NCBI RefSeq assembly: GCF_002156705.1
Contig: NZ_CP019893.1
Coordinates: forward strand, 310,001-374,000
DNA: 64,000 nt
From: Natrarchaeobaculum aegyptiacum
GTDB taxonomy: Archaea; Halobacteriota; Halobacteria; Halobacteriales; Natrialbaceae
Direction: 5' to 3'
Shown: positions 24,846-33,963 of the stretch, in pieces
How the letters are laid out: every line of letters starts with the position of its first letter
Numbering within the stretch: the stretch's first letter is position 1
Made by a program: the position numbers and the translations under genes
Notes under the pieces: generated by a model
The model's input: the letters and a program-made list of their open reading frames with translations, nothing else
The model's database searches: none
Told to the model about the DNA's origin: nothing

Positions 24846-25298
24846 TTACTCCGTGACGACGATCGTGCCGACCATGCCGCCGTGGACGTGGGGTTCGCAG
24901 ATGTAGACGTACTCACCGGGAACCTCGAAAGTGTGTTCGTAGGTCTCGCGGGGACCGATGCGGCCGCCGCGGGACTGGTGCCAGGCGTCGATCGCGGTTT
25001 CTTCGTCTTCGTAGCCACCGCTGGCGAAGTATTCGGCTCCCTCGGGAAGAGTCTCCTCGCGAGCAGTGACGGTATGATCCGCGGCGCTCGTGTTCTTCCA
25101 GACGACGGTTTCGCCGACCGTCACCTCGTAGGTCTCGGGGAGAAACTCCATCCTGCTCATCCCGATATCACACTCGTCGCCGTGACAGAATCGGTCGTCG
25201 CCGTTTCCGCTGCTGGAGCTATCGAGGACGGAGGTACAGCCAGCCAGACCGGCTGCCGTGGCGGACCCGACGGCGGCGAGGTACACACGCCGGTGCAT
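24846..25298 (-). CDS. Halocyanin-like blue copper lipoprotein
   Basis: 150 residues from ATG 25296-25298. 'RRVYLAAVGSATAAGLAGC' is a signal peptide with twin Arg and a lipobox Cys, so it is membrane-anchored outside. The cupredoxin domain has the four type 1 copper ligands: His in 'TSAADHTVTAR', then Cys, His and Met in 'YVYICEPHVHGGMVG' with plastocyanin spacing (C-x2-H-x4-M). An unusual pair of extra Cys ('RFCHGDECDIGM') precedes the domain. It would carry electrons at the cell surface to or from respiratory enzymes. It is divergent from the phosphatidyltransferase gene. Confidence 0.9.
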   Translation of the reverse strand: MHRRVYLAAVGSATAAGLAGCTSVLDSSSSGNGDDRFCHGDECDIGMSRMEFLPETYEVTVGETVVWKNTSAADHTVTAREETLPEGAEYFASGGYEDEETAIDAWHQSRGGRIGPRETYEHTFEVPGEYVYICEPHVHGGMVGTIVVTE

Positions 25299-25536
25299 AC
25301 GCGTCGCTTGGGAGAGTCGGGATATAACGGGTGTGGTTCGTTCCACGATAAAACCGCTCGAGATGGTTCTCACTGGGCTGGAAAGCTGGGCTGGACGGAC
25401 ACACGTCACACGCCGGCTCGAGTGGACGTCTCGGCACTCGAAACGGACGATGCGCACCGCGCCACTGGCGACGGCTCGAGTGGTGGCGTCCGCGAAACGA
25501 AAACACGTAAGAGAGCCGGCCGCCGAATCCGGGAGT

Positions 25537-26283
25537 ATGCTCCCGCGGTTCGTCGGTCGGCTCGGCGTCGCGGACGCGGTGACGATCGCGAACGCCGCTC
25601 TGGGGTTCGTCGCCGTCGTCGTCGCGTTCGTCGATATCGATCTTGCCGCCCGGCTCATCCTGCTGGCGGCCGTCGCGGACGGACTCGACGGCATCCTCGC
25701 GCGCCGCTACGGGGGGACCGACGCCGGCCCGTACCTCGACTCGCTGGCCGACGTGGCCTCTTTCGCCGTCGCGCCAGCGGTGCTCGCGTTCGTCGTCATC
25801 AGCGACGGCCTCGGAATCGGTTTCGACGTGGTGACGGGTGAACTCCTGCTCGTGACGGCCGTCTGCGCGCTGTTCGTCGCGATGGCGGTCGCCCGCCTCG
25901 GCCTCTACACCGCCTACGATACGGCGAGTGAGTACACCGAAGGCGTCCAGACGACACTCGCGGCGACGATCCTCGGAGCGGCCATCCTCGCCGGCGTGGC
26001 AGGTCCGTGGCTCGTCCTCGCGATCACCGCGGCGTTCTGTTACCTCATGGTCTCGACGATCCCCTATCCCGACCTGCTCGCCCGCGACGCCGGGATCATG
26101 GGCGTCGTCCACGTTCTCGCGATTCTCGTTCCCACCTTCGCCAACCGTTCCTTCCCGTTCGCGCTGCTCGTGCTCGGCCTTGCATACATGACGCTGTCTC
26201 CGTGGTTCTACTGGCGACCCGACGACGCGGCTGACGCGACCGAGGCCGAAACCGACGCAGAGACCACGGCGGAGAACACCTGA
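25537..26283 (+). CDS. pssA: CDP-alcohol phosphatidyltransferase (archaetidylserine synthase type)
   Basis: 248 residues from ATG 25537 (MLPRFVGRLGVADAVTIA). The catalytic signature spans 'ADGLDGILARRYGG' and 'AGPYLDSLADVASF', matching D-x2-DG-x2-AR...G-x3-D-x3-D, which binds CDP-lipid and metal. Six or so membrane helices follow, and a hydrophilic acidic tail ends the protein. The subfamily resembles CDP-diacylglycerol/CDP-archaeol--serine transferases, so polar headgroup synthesis of archaeol lipids is likely. Upstream in-frame sequence back to 25258 overlaps the divergent halocyanin gene and is not used. Confidence 0.85.
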   Translation: MLPRFVGRLGVADAVTIANAALGFVAVVVAFVDIDLAARLILLAAVADGLDGILARRYGGTDAGPYLDSLADVASFAVAPAVLAFVVISDGLGIGFDVVTGELLLVTAVCALFVAMAVARLGLYTAYDTASEYTEGVQTTLAATILGAAILAGVAGPWLVLAITAAFCYLMVSTIPYPDLLARDAGIMGVVHVLAILVPTFANRSFPFALLVLGLAYMTLSPWFYWRPDDAADATEAETDAETTAENT

Positions 26284-26430
26284 ACAGCGGCCTACCGGTC
26301 CCCATGGTGGGGCTGGTAACAGTGGACGATCCGGCATGGAAACGCTTAGGACGCTGCTAACACCACAGTCGGGTATGTACGGAGTCACGCGTCGGCGTCG
26401 TCCAACTGGCTTCACAGGGAGGGACCACCC

Positions 26431-27816
26431 ATGAGCGAGGACGACACAAACGGTGACGAAGACGAGTCGGGCACCCCGCCGGCCGACCTCGAGACCATCC
26501 GTGAGAACCTCACATCCGTCGAGAGCGACGTCGAGACGCTCGAAGGGGAACTCGAGGACGCCCAAACGGAAGACGACCTTGACGTCGTCGAAGCCGACCT
26601 CGAGGACGTTCGCGCTGACCTCGAGTCGATCGAGGTGCCAGAGCCGCCGGAACCCGACGAGGACGAAGACGAGGAGGAGGCCGAACCAGCTCCCGAGGAG
26701 GAACTCCAGGAGACCTACGACGACCTCGAGAGCGACCTCGACGATCTCGAGAGCGACCTCGAGGACCAGCGCGGCCCCTACGCCGAGGACGTCATCGGCG
26801 AGGTTTCGGGCGTCCGCTCGACCATCACGGGTGCTCGCTGGACCATCGAAGGCGACGAGGAACTGATCGCCGTCGTCGACGACTTCCTCGCCGAGGTCGG
26901 CGACCTCCTCGGGAGCGACCTGTCGGTCCCCGACGGTCTCGAGCCTGCCGAGGCTGCCGAACTTCGCGACGACGTCGACCTACCTGCCGACGGAGCGAGC
27001 GTCCCCGAGGGCCTCGATTCGGCCCTCGAGGACGCCGAGACTGCCGTCGAGGACGCCGACCTCGACGCCGACGACGACGCCGAGACGATCGCTGGCCTGC
27101 TCGAGGCCACCGACGACCTCGAGACCGGCGTCGACGAGTCGACCGAGTGGACGGACCTCGAGGTTCGCGAACAACTCCGCCGGGAGGGCTTCTACGACGT
27201 CCTCGACCACGTCAAGGACTTCCCGCCGGAGTGGCACGCCCTCAAGGTCCACGAGGCCGAGGGCAACGTCGACCAGATCCTGCTCGCCTACGACAGCCTC
27301 GATTCGGACTTCATGGAAGAACACTGCCTCGAGGCCCTCGAGCGACTGGCCCCCGAGGAAGCGATCGACCCCATGCTCCAGAAGGCCGGTCGCCGCGACA
27401 CGGCCGCGATGACGATCCTCGGGAAGATCGGCGTCGACGACGAGGAGGTCGTCGACACCCTGCTCGACTACGTCGACTCGAACCGCGACCTCCAGCGACC
27501 GGCGCTGCGCGCGCTCGGCGAAATCGGAGCCGAGGAGGCCGTCCAGCCGATCGCCGACCAGCTCGTCGCCGACGACCCCGACGTGCGCTCGTGGGCAGCC
27601 CGCGCGCTCGGGCTGATCGGTGACACCCGCGCGATCGCCCCGCTCGCGGACGTCCTCGCCGACGACGAGGAAGACCGCGTTCGGGCCAGTGCCGCGTGGG
27701 CGCTCACCCAGATCGGCACCGCAGACGCCCTCGAGATCGTCGCCGACTACGCCGACGACCGGGCCTACCTCGTCCAGATCGAAGCCCGGAACGTCGACCT
27801 CGAGTCGGCGGCCTGA
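26431..27816 (+). CDS. HEAT-repeat protein with acidic coiled-coil N-terminus
   Basis: 461 residues. The first 125 are extremely Asp/Glu-rich with heptad-like 'DLESDLDDLESDLEDQRGPY' (coiled coil). A middle segment (125-235) is helical and again acidic. Residues 240-455 contain about five HEAT/PBS-lyase-type repeats, e.g. 'LQRPALRALGEIGAEEAVQP', 'VRSWAARALGLIGDTRAIAP', 'VRASAAWALTQIGTADALEI'. Such solenoids are protein-binding scaffolds; no catalytic residues are seen. The haloarchaeal family is widespread but uncharacterised. The ATG at 26431 follows a GGAGGG ribosome-binding site closely, which supports the start. Confidence 0.85.
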   Translation: MSEDDTNGDEDESGTPPADLETIRENLTSVESDVETLEGELEDAQTEDDLDVVEADLEDVRADLESIEVPEPPEPDEDEDEEEAEPAPEEELQETYDDLESDLDDLESDLEDQRGPYAEDVIGEVSGVRSTITGARWTIEGDEELIAVVDDFLAEVGDLLGSDLSVPDGLEPAEAAELRDDVDLPADGASVPEGLDSALEDAETAVEDADLDADDDAETIAGLLEATDDLETGVDESTEWTDLEVREQLRREGFYDVLDHVKDFPPEWHALKVHEAEGNVDQILLAYDSLDSDFMEEHCLEALERLAPEEAIDPMLQKAGRRDTAAMTILGKIGVDDEEVVDTLLDYVDSNRDLQRPALRALGEIGAEEAVQPIADQLVADDPDVRSWAARALGLIGDTRAIAPLADVLADDEEDRVRASAAWALTQIGTADALEIVADYADDRAYLVQIEARNVDLESAA

Positions 27817-27897
27817 TCCCGATCGCGATCGTCGATTCCTGCGTCCTCGTTCTGCCCGTCCTGACGTTTAAGTACGAACGAGCGGCCAGATCGGCCG

Positions 27898-30117
27898 ATG
27901 GTGACCGGTCGAACCCGTCTTCGGCTCCGGCCCTGGCTCGCTCTCCTCGCGCTCACAGCGATCGCATCGGGTGGGCTCGTCTCGCCGGTCGCGGCAGAGA
28001 CGCCGGCGGCAACTGCGGACGTCGATCCGGTCGCACACGGCGACTCACTCGCACACGAGGGCACTCGAGCCGACGCGGCCAACGTGACCGACTCGCCCGT
28101 CTGCCTCGAGCGCGTCCAGTCCGCCGGCTCTGCAGCTGACGCTCTCGAGTCGTCCAGCCAGCGTGACCCCCACATCGTCGAACTCTACCCCAATCCGACG
28201 ACCCACGGCAACGTCGGCGAGTACGTCGCCCTCGAGGTCCCACCGGAGACCTCGCTCGCGAACTGGACGATCACCGACGGGCACACAACCGCCCGCTTCC
28301 CGAACGAGACCGTTTCCGGGACCGTCGCCGCGACCACCGACGCGGAGGAGACGAGCAGACTTACCGACCACTCGACCGTCGAACTTGAGGGAACGATCCG
28401 GCTGGCCGCCGACGGCGACGACATCGACGTTCGCGACGGCGACGGCGAGTCGATCGACGCGGTCGCCTACGACGACGCACCACTGGCCGAACGCTGGCAC
28501 CGACTCGAGGCTGTCGAGGACGTCGAAACTGGGGCCGCCGCGACTGTCGACCCGCACGAACAGGGCGTCTGGGTTCCACAGGATGGTACCTGCGTCCCGG
28601 TCTCGAGCGCCGACGCGGGAGAGGCCACCGCGTTCGTCCTCCCCGACTCGCCGTCGATCCCTCGCGAGACGATCCGGGATGCCGACGATCGACTCCTGCT
28701 CGGGGGCTACACGATCACCGCCGAGACCGTCGCCGACGACCTGATCGCGGCGGCCGACCGCGGCGTCGAGGTGGCCGTCCTGCTCGAGTCGGGTCCCGTC
28801 GGCGGGACGCCCGAGACCAGCGAGCCAGTCCTCGAGCGGCTGGTCGATGCCGGCGTCGAGGTGCGTGCCCTCGGCGGCGAAGGTGCCCGATATCGCTTTC
28901 ACCACCCGAAATACGCCGTCGCCGACGACACCGTCCTCGTGACGAGCGAGAACTGGAAACCGGGTGGCGTCGGCGGCCAGTCGAGTCGCGGCTGGGGTGT
29001 TCGAGTCACCGACGAGGCGCTGGCCGAAGACCTCGCGGCCGTCTTCCATGCCGACTTCGATGGGTGGGACACCCGGTCGGGGGACGAGTTCCTCGAGACG
29101 GCGACGTTCGTCGAGGAACAGGGCAACGCTCCGCCATGGGAAGACGACGCCGCTGACCGTCGGGAAGACCGACAGTTCCCCACCGAACACGACGCCGCGA
29201 CCGTCTCGGTCGAGCAGGTCGACCTGCTCGTCGCCCCCGACAACGCCGAGCAAGCTACGCTCGAGTACATCGCCGGAGCCGACGACGAAATTTTGGTCAA
29301 ACAGGCCTCGATCGCACCCGACGCGACCGTCCTCGCCGAAACCGTCGAGGCGGCCCGCCGCGGCGTCGACGTCCGCATCCTGCTCGATTCGACCTGGTAC
29401 CACGAAGACGAGAACGACGCCCTTCGTGCCGACCTCGAGCGGACTGCCGATCGGGAGGACCTCCCGCTCGAGGTGGCGCTGGTCGAGGAGACCGACCGCT
29501 TCGAGAAGATCCACGCCAAGGGCGTTATCGTCGACCGCGAGGTGGCTCTCGTCGGGAGTGCAAACTGGAATCAGAACGCCTTCGAGAACAACCGCGAGGT
29601 GCTACTGGCAGTCCACGGCGAGGAACCGGCGACGTTCTACGCCGACGTCTTCGAGGCCGACTGGGACGGCGAGGGTGAGCCGTCCCCGTGGTCGATCCCG
29701 GTCACGCTGGTGCTCGCAGTGATCCTGGCGCTCGCCATCGCGGCCCTGATCGGCCATCGCTACCTCCGGTTTGGCGACGAACGAATTGTCGATCCGACGC
29801 TGCACGCTGGGTCGGACGACGGCACAGCACTCGAGTCGGACGCCTCCGTGGGTGTCGGCCACGGCCCCAGACCCGAACCGATCCCCGACGACGCGCCACC
29901 TCGTGGCAGACGCTCGAGAACAGTCGCGTCAGGACATCGGCCTCGAGAGGCGAGCGCGAGGGAGGATCCTGTTACGACCACTGCAGAATTCCCGGGACGG
30001 TTCGTCCCAGCGACGAGACAGTCCGACGCGGGCGAGCGCGACTCAGAAACAGACGGCGCTGACGGACGAACGGAAACAGGAACGGAAGACGACACAGGCG
30101 GACGAACGGAGCCCTAG
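27898..30117 (+). CDS. Surface-anchored phospholipase D-like protein with lamin-tail domain
   Basis: 739 residues. Signal peptide to about residue 32 ('PWLALLALTAIASGGLVSPV'), a lamin-tail (LTD) domain around 85-205 ('HIVELYPNPTTHGNVGEYVA'), then two PLD half-sites: 'HHPKYAVADDTVLVTSENW' near 335 and 'IHAKGVIVDREVALVGSANW' near 538, each a complete HxKx4D motif. A membrane helix near 600 ('LVLAVILALAIAALIGHRYL') and a cytoplasmic disordered tail follow. The catalytic part faces outside. LTD plus PLD suggests a nuclease acting on extracellular DNA rather than a lipase, but this is inference. Confidence 0.85.
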   Translation: MVTGRTRLRLRPWLALLALTAIASGGLVSPVAAETPAATADVDPVAHGDSLAHEGTRADAANVTDSPVCLERVQSAGSAADALESSSQRDPHIVELYPNPTTHGNVGEYVALEVPPETSLANWTITDGHTTARFPNETVSGTVAATTDAEETSRLTDHSTVELEGTIRLAADGDDIDVRDGDGESIDAVAYDDAPLAERWHRLEAVEDVETGAAATVDPHEQGVWVPQDGTCVPVSSADAGEATAFVLPDSPSIPRETIRDADDRLLLGGYTITAETVADDLIAAADRGVEVAVLLESGPVGGTPETSEPVLERLVDAGVEVRALGGEGARYRFHHPKYAVADDTVLVTSENWKPGGVGGQSSRGWGVRVTDEALAEDLAAVFHADFDGWDTRSGDEFLETATFVEEQGNAPPWEDDAADRREDRQFPTEHDAATVSVEQVDLLVAPDNAEQATLEYIAGADDEILVKQASIAPDATVLAETVEAARRGVDVRILLDSTWYHEDENDALRADLERTADREDLPLEVALVEETDRFEKIHAKGVIVDREVALVGSANWNQNAFENNREVLLAVHGEEPATFYADVFEADWDGEGEPSPWSIPVTLVLAVILALAIAALIGHRYLRFGDERIVDPTLHAGSDDGTALESDASVGVGHGPRPEPIPDDAPPRGRRSRTVASGHRPREASAREDPVTTTAEFPGRFVPATRQSDAGERDSETDGADGRTETGTEDDTGGRTEP

Positions 30118-30130
30118 AAAAGTCGACCGA

Positions 30131-30559
30131 TCAGTCGGCCCGGCCACCGACCTCGAGGTGTTCACACTGGTCCTGTTCGGGGTCGAAACAGTCCGGGCAC
30201 TCCCCGGGCCGGTCGATGATCGTGTCGAGGCGCTCTGCGACGGTGTCGTCGATGACGCTCTCGAGCGCGCGGGCTTCCTCGCGGTACTCTTCGACCTCGA
30301 GGACGTTCGCGAGGAAGCGCTCGATGATGCAGTAGGTCTGCAGGGCGTCGTGGGCGCGTTCGAGGCCCTCGTCGGTCAGGCTCGCGCCCTTGTACTTCTC
30401 GTGCTCGACGAGCCCGCGGTCTTCGAGTTTGCCGATCATCTCGTTGACGCTCGCCGGGCTGACCTCGAGGAGGTCTGCGAGCGTGCCGGTCGAGGCTGGC
30501 CCCTGTTCGATCCGCTGTGCGAGATAGATCGCCTTGAGGTACTGGTCTCCGGTGTTCAT
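30131..30559 (-). CDS. DtxR/MntR-family metal-dependent transcriptional regulator
   Basis: 142 residues. N-terminal winged helix 'DQYLKAIYLAQRIEQGPAST' to 'VSPASVNEMIGKLEDRGLV', followed by the DtxR dimerisation/metal domain ('TYCIIERFLANVLEVEEYRE', 'ERLDTIIDRPGECPDCFDPE' and a final 'QCEHLEVGG'). The Cys/His-rich end includes CPDC...C-x-H, likely metal ligands. No SH3 domain is present. Proteins of this type (SirR/Idr) repress iron or manganese uptake genes. It is last in the suf-ferritin-like group on the minus strand, which fits iron sensing. Confidence 0.88.
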   Translation of the reverse strand: MNTGDQYLKAIYLAQRIEQGPASTGTLADLLEVSPASVNEMIGKLEDRGLVEHEKYKGASLTDEGLERAHDALQTYCIIERFLANVLEVEEYREEARALESVIDDTVAERLDTIIDRPGECPDCFDPEQDQCEHLEVGGRAD

Positions 30560-30653
30560 CGCTGCCCTCCGTCGGGTGTGGCCGCATCGGTCGTGTGTCG
30601 GTGCGCGTCAGCTCCCGTCTCGAGTGCTCTCGCGGCGGTCGTCCGAACGCCGA

Positions 30654-31148
30654 TCATGCTCTGCGCTCCATGATGTCGGTGACGTCTTCGACGCCGTCTC
30701 GTTCTTCCTCACGAATCTCGGTCAGCGTCTCGAGCAGCCGATCCCGGTCGATCGCGAACTCGGCATCGGAGGCCTCGATCGCTTCGATCAGGTCGTCGTA
30801 GAACTTGTAGGCCGTCTCCTCGCTCGCCAGCTGGTCGTAGAGGACGCCGTCGGTGTCCGCCGGCGGGCCGTACTGGGCGTCGACGAGCTGGTTGATCTCC
30901 TCGTAGGGTACCGTCTCGGCGTCGAGGTCGTCGACCAGCGCCTCGAGTCGCTCCCGGTGGTCGGCCGATTCCTCGGCTGCCTCCTCGAGCAACTCCCGCA
31001 CCTCCTCGTCGATCGCTGCCCGTTCGTCCGGCGACAGCGACTCGAGGTGGTGGGCGGCGCGTGACTCGACGAGCTCCTCCAGCACGACTCCGATCTGGAG
31101 GAGCCGTGCTAGCTGGTGGTCGCTCGAGACGCGCTGTCCCAGACTCAT
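30654..31148 (-). CDS. Ferritin-like/rubrerythrin-type domain protein
   Basis: 164 residues, almost wholly helical and acidic, starting MSLGQRVSSDHQLARLLQ. Glu-rich helices ('ELLEEAAEESADHRERLEAL', 'SEETAYKFYDDLIEAIEASD', 'LTEIREEERDGVEDV') follow the four-helix pattern of ferritin-like proteins that bind a di-iron centre, though the exact ligand set could not be assigned. It lies between sufD and the DtxR regulator in the same direction, so iron storage or supply for Fe-S assembly is plausible. Confidence 0.7.
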   Translation of the reverse strand: MSLGQRVSSDHQLARLLQIGVVLEELVESRAAHHLESLSPDERAAIDEEVRELLEEAAEESADHRERLEALVDDLDAETVPYEEINQLVDAQYGPPADTDGVLYDQLASEETAYKFYDDLIEAIEASDAEFAIDRDRLLETLTEIREEERDGVEDVTDIMERRA

Positions 31149-31252
31149 AGCTATCTGTGAGGGGCCTGATTACTTAACTTCAGGCATGTACGCGTCGCAC
31201 TCGGCGGCCGAATCGGGTGTCGAGACCGATGCGGGAAAACAGGTAGCCGGCG

Positions 31253-32470
31253 CTACTCGCGCTGGCGCAGTCGCAAGGCGATCTGTTCCTCGAGATCCTC
31301 GCGGAGTTCGTCGACGGCGACTTCCTCGAGGACGGGCACGAAGAAGCCCTCGACGAGCATGTTCCGGGCCGAGCGCGGGTCGACGCCACGGGAGGTCATA
31401 TAGAGCAGGTCCTCGGCGTCGATCTGGCCGACCGTCGCGGAGTGGCTGGCCTCGGTGTCGTGGTTGTTGATGATCAGCTTCGGGGAGGCGTCGGCCTCGC
31501 TCTCGTCGGAGAGCATGAGCGTGTTCTCACGCTGGTAGGAGCTGGTGTCCCAGGCCTCGCGGCCGACGTCCTGGACGCCCTCGTAGACCGAGCGGGCGAC
31601 GTCGTCGGTGACGCCGCGGGTGACGAGGTCGGCGGTGGTGTGCTCGGCCTTGTGCCAGACTTTCGCGTCGATGTCGAAGTGCTGGTCGTTGTGGCCGTAG
31701 AAGGCGCCGACGATCTGCGTCTCCGAGGAGTCGCCGTTGAGCTCCGTCGAGACGCCGGACTTCGTCAGTTGTGTACCGAGGTTGGCCTCGACCCAGTTGA
31801 TCGTCGCGTAGGTGTCGGCGTCGCCGCGTTTCATCGAGAAGTTGTAGGCCTCCTCCGAGAGGTTCTGGAGGCTGCCGTACTGGACGTGACTGTTCTCGCC
31901 GGCGACGACTTCGACGATGCCGCTGTAGTACTGCTCGTCCTGTTCGGCGCCGGTCGACTGGCGCTCTAAGATCGTCACCGAACTCGACTCCTCGGCGACG
32001 ACGAGCGTGTAGTTGAACAGCGAGCGGGAGTTCTGTTCGGTGCGGATCGTCACGTCCTCGGCTGCGACACCCTCGGGGACGTAGACGACGGTCCCGGTGC
32101 TAAAGAGCGCGGTCGAGAGCGCCGTCAGGTAGTTCTCCTGCGGGTCGATGACGCTTCCGAAGTGCTCGCGGAGCAGGTCCTCGTGAGCGTCGACGGCCTC
32201 GCCCCACGACAGGACCTCGACTTCGTCGGGGCCGACCTGGTCTTTGTCCTCGGCGGCGTTCAGCGGGTCGACCAGCGACTCGAAGTCGAGGTCGTGGAGG
32301 TTCGTCCAGTCCCGACCCGGCGTCCGGATGACCGCGGGCATGTCCAGTTCGTCGAGCGCCTCGAGCGCCTCGAGACGGGTCTCGAGCAGCCACTCGGGCT
32401 CGTCGAGACCGTCGGAGATCTCGCGTACCTGTTCGTCCGTCAGATTGGCGTGTACCTGCGTCGTACTCAT
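31253..32470 (-). CDS. sufD: Fe-S cluster assembly protein SufD
   Basis: 405 residues, ordinary SufD length. An N-terminal helical part (about 1-95) is followed by the SufBD beta-helix ('VYVPEGVAAEDVTIRTEQNS', 'HNDQHFDIDAKVWHKAEHTT', 'INNHDTEASHSATVGQIDAE') and the C-terminal helices ('MTSRGVDPRSARNMLVEGFF'). The His in 'SHSATVG' is the conserved SufD residue needed for cluster assembly. It pairs with SufB as scaffold and is driven by SufC ATPase. It starts 2 bases after the sufB stop region, so translation is coupled. Confidence 0.95.
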   Translation of the reverse strand: MSTTQVHANLTDEQVREISDGLDEPEWLLETRLEALEALDELDMPAVIRTPGRDWTNLHDLDFESLVDPLNAAEDKDQVGPDEVEVLSWGEAVDAHEDLLREHFGSVIDPQENYLTALSTALFSTGTVVYVPEGVAAEDVTIRTEQNSRSLFNYTLVVAEESSSVTILERQSTGAEQDEQYYSGIVEVVAGENSHVQYGSLQNLSEEAYNFSMKRGDADTYATINWVEANLGTQLTKSGVSTELNGDSSETQIVGAFYGHNDQHFDIDAKVWHKAEHTTADLVTRGVTDDVARSVYEGVQDVGREAWDTSSYQRENTLMLSDESEADASPKLIINNHDTEASHSATVGQIDAEDLLYMTSRGVDPRSARNMLVEGFFVPVLEEVAVDELREDLEEQIALRLRQRE

Positions 32471-32471
32471 A

Positions 32472-33902
32472 TTATCCGAGGCTCCCCTCCATCTCGAGTT
32501 CGATGAGGCGGTTGAGTTCGACCGCGTACTCGATCGGCAGTTCCTCCGTGATCGGCTCGATGAAGCCGGCGACGATCATCTTCTTGGCGTCGTCGTCGTC
32601 CAGTCCGCGAGACTGGAGGTAGAAGATGTCCTCGTCGCCGATCTTGCCGACGGTCGCCTCGTGGGCGACGTCGACTTTCGACTCCTCGATCTCCATGTAC
32701 GGCATCGTGTCGCTGGTCGACTCGTTGTCGAACATCAGGGCGTCACACTCGACGGCGGTGCTCGAGTTCTCGGCGCCGTCGGCGATGTGGACGAGCCCGC
32801 GGTAGTTCGTTCGGCCGCCGTCCTTCGAGATCGACTTCGACTCGATGGTCGATTTCGTCTCAGGGGCGTTGTGGTAGACCTTCGCGCCGGTGTCGATGTC
32901 CTGACCCTCGCCAGCGAAGGCGATGGTGATGTGGGTGTCGGTCGCGCCGCGACCTTTGAGGATCGAACACGGGTAGAGCATGGTGGCTTTCGAGCCCATT
33001 GAGCCCGAAATCCACTCCATCGTCCCGTTCTCCTCGACGATGGCGCGCTTGGTGTTCAGGTTGTAGGTGTTACGCGACCAGTTCTGGACCGTCGAGTACT
33101 GGACGTGGGCGTCTTCTTTGACGAAGACCTCGACGCCCCCGCTGTGGAGGTTAAAGGCCGAGTACTTCGGGGCCGAACAGCCCTCGATGTAGTGGACCTC
33201 GCTGCCGGGTTCGGCGACGATGAGCGTGTGCTCGAACTGGCCCATCCCCTCGGTGTTCATGCGGAAGTACGCCTGGACCGGCATCTCGACCGTGACGTCC
33301 TCGGGGACGTAGACGAACGAGCCACCGGACCAGATCGCACCGTGGAGTGCGGCGAACTTGTTGTCGCTCGGGGGAACACAGGAGGTCATGAAGTACTCCT
33401 TGACGATTTCGGGGTGTTCCTGGACCGCGCGGTCCATGTTCATGAAGATGACCCCCTTCTCCTCCCACTGGTCTTTCATGTTCTGGTAGACGACCTCGGA
33501 CTCGTACTGTGCGCCGACGCCCGAGAGCGCCTCTTTCTCGGCTTCCGGGATGCCGAGTTTGTCGAAGGTGTCTTTGATCTCCTCGGGGAGGTTCTCCCAG
33601 TCGTCGGTTCCCTCACGCAGTTCGACGTCAGGGCGAATGTAGGGGACGATCTTGTTGATGTCGACCTCCGAGAGGTCCGGCTGTCCGGGCCAGTCGGTGG
33701 GCATCGGCATCTCCTGGAACAGCTTCAGTGCACGCAGACGACGCTCGAGCATCCACTCGGGTTCGTCTTTGTCTTCGGACATGAGCCTGATCGTCTCCTC
33801 GTCCAGGCCCTTCTCCGCGGTGAGAGCGGCTTTGTGTTCGTTCTTGAACGAAAACCGGTCTTCGGTGTTTGTCGTTTTGAGGTGTTCTTGTTCGGAACTC
33901 AT
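32472..33902 (-). CDS. sufB: Fe-S cluster scaffold protein SufB
   Basis: 476 residues. Typical SufB sequence: 'YQNMKDQWEEKGVIFMNMDR', 'FMTSCVPPSDNKFAALHGAI', 'YIEGCSAPKYSAFNLHSGGV', 'SMGSKATMLYPCSILKGRGA', 'VHIADGAENSSTAVECDALM' (conserved Cys) and 'VAHEATVGKIGDEDIFYLQS'. SufB is the subunit on which the cluster is built from persulfide sulfur and iron. Middle gene of sufC-sufB-sufD. No sufS or sufU cysteine desulfurase gene is in the window. Confidence 0.96.
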   Translation of the reverse strand: MSSEQEHLKTTNTEDRFSFKNEHKAALTAEKGLDEETIRLMSEDKDEPEWMLERRLRALKLFQEMPMPTDWPGQPDLSEVDINKIVPYIRPDVELREGTDDWENLPEEIKDTFDKLGIPEAEKEALSGVGAQYESEVVYQNMKDQWEEKGVIFMNMDRAVQEHPEIVKEYFMTSCVPPSDNKFAALHGAIWSGGSFVYVPEDVTVEMPVQAYFRMNTEGMGQFEHTLIVAEPGSEVHYIEGCSAPKYSAFNLHSGGVEVFVKEDAHVQYSTVQNWSRNTYNLNTKRAIVEENGTMEWISGSMGSKATMLYPCSILKGRGATDTHITIAFAGEGQDIDTGAKVYHNAPETKSTIESKSISKDGGRTNYRGLVHIADGAENSSTAVECDALMFDNESTSDTMPYMEIEESKVDVAHEATVGKIGDEDIFYLQSRGLDDDDAKKMIVAGFIEPITEELPIEYAVELNRLIELEMEGSLG

Positions 33903-33963
33903 GATCTGTATACGGTGATGGTTACGGTCGTAGCTTCATATCCGTTTGGCTAGTCGAAACTGG

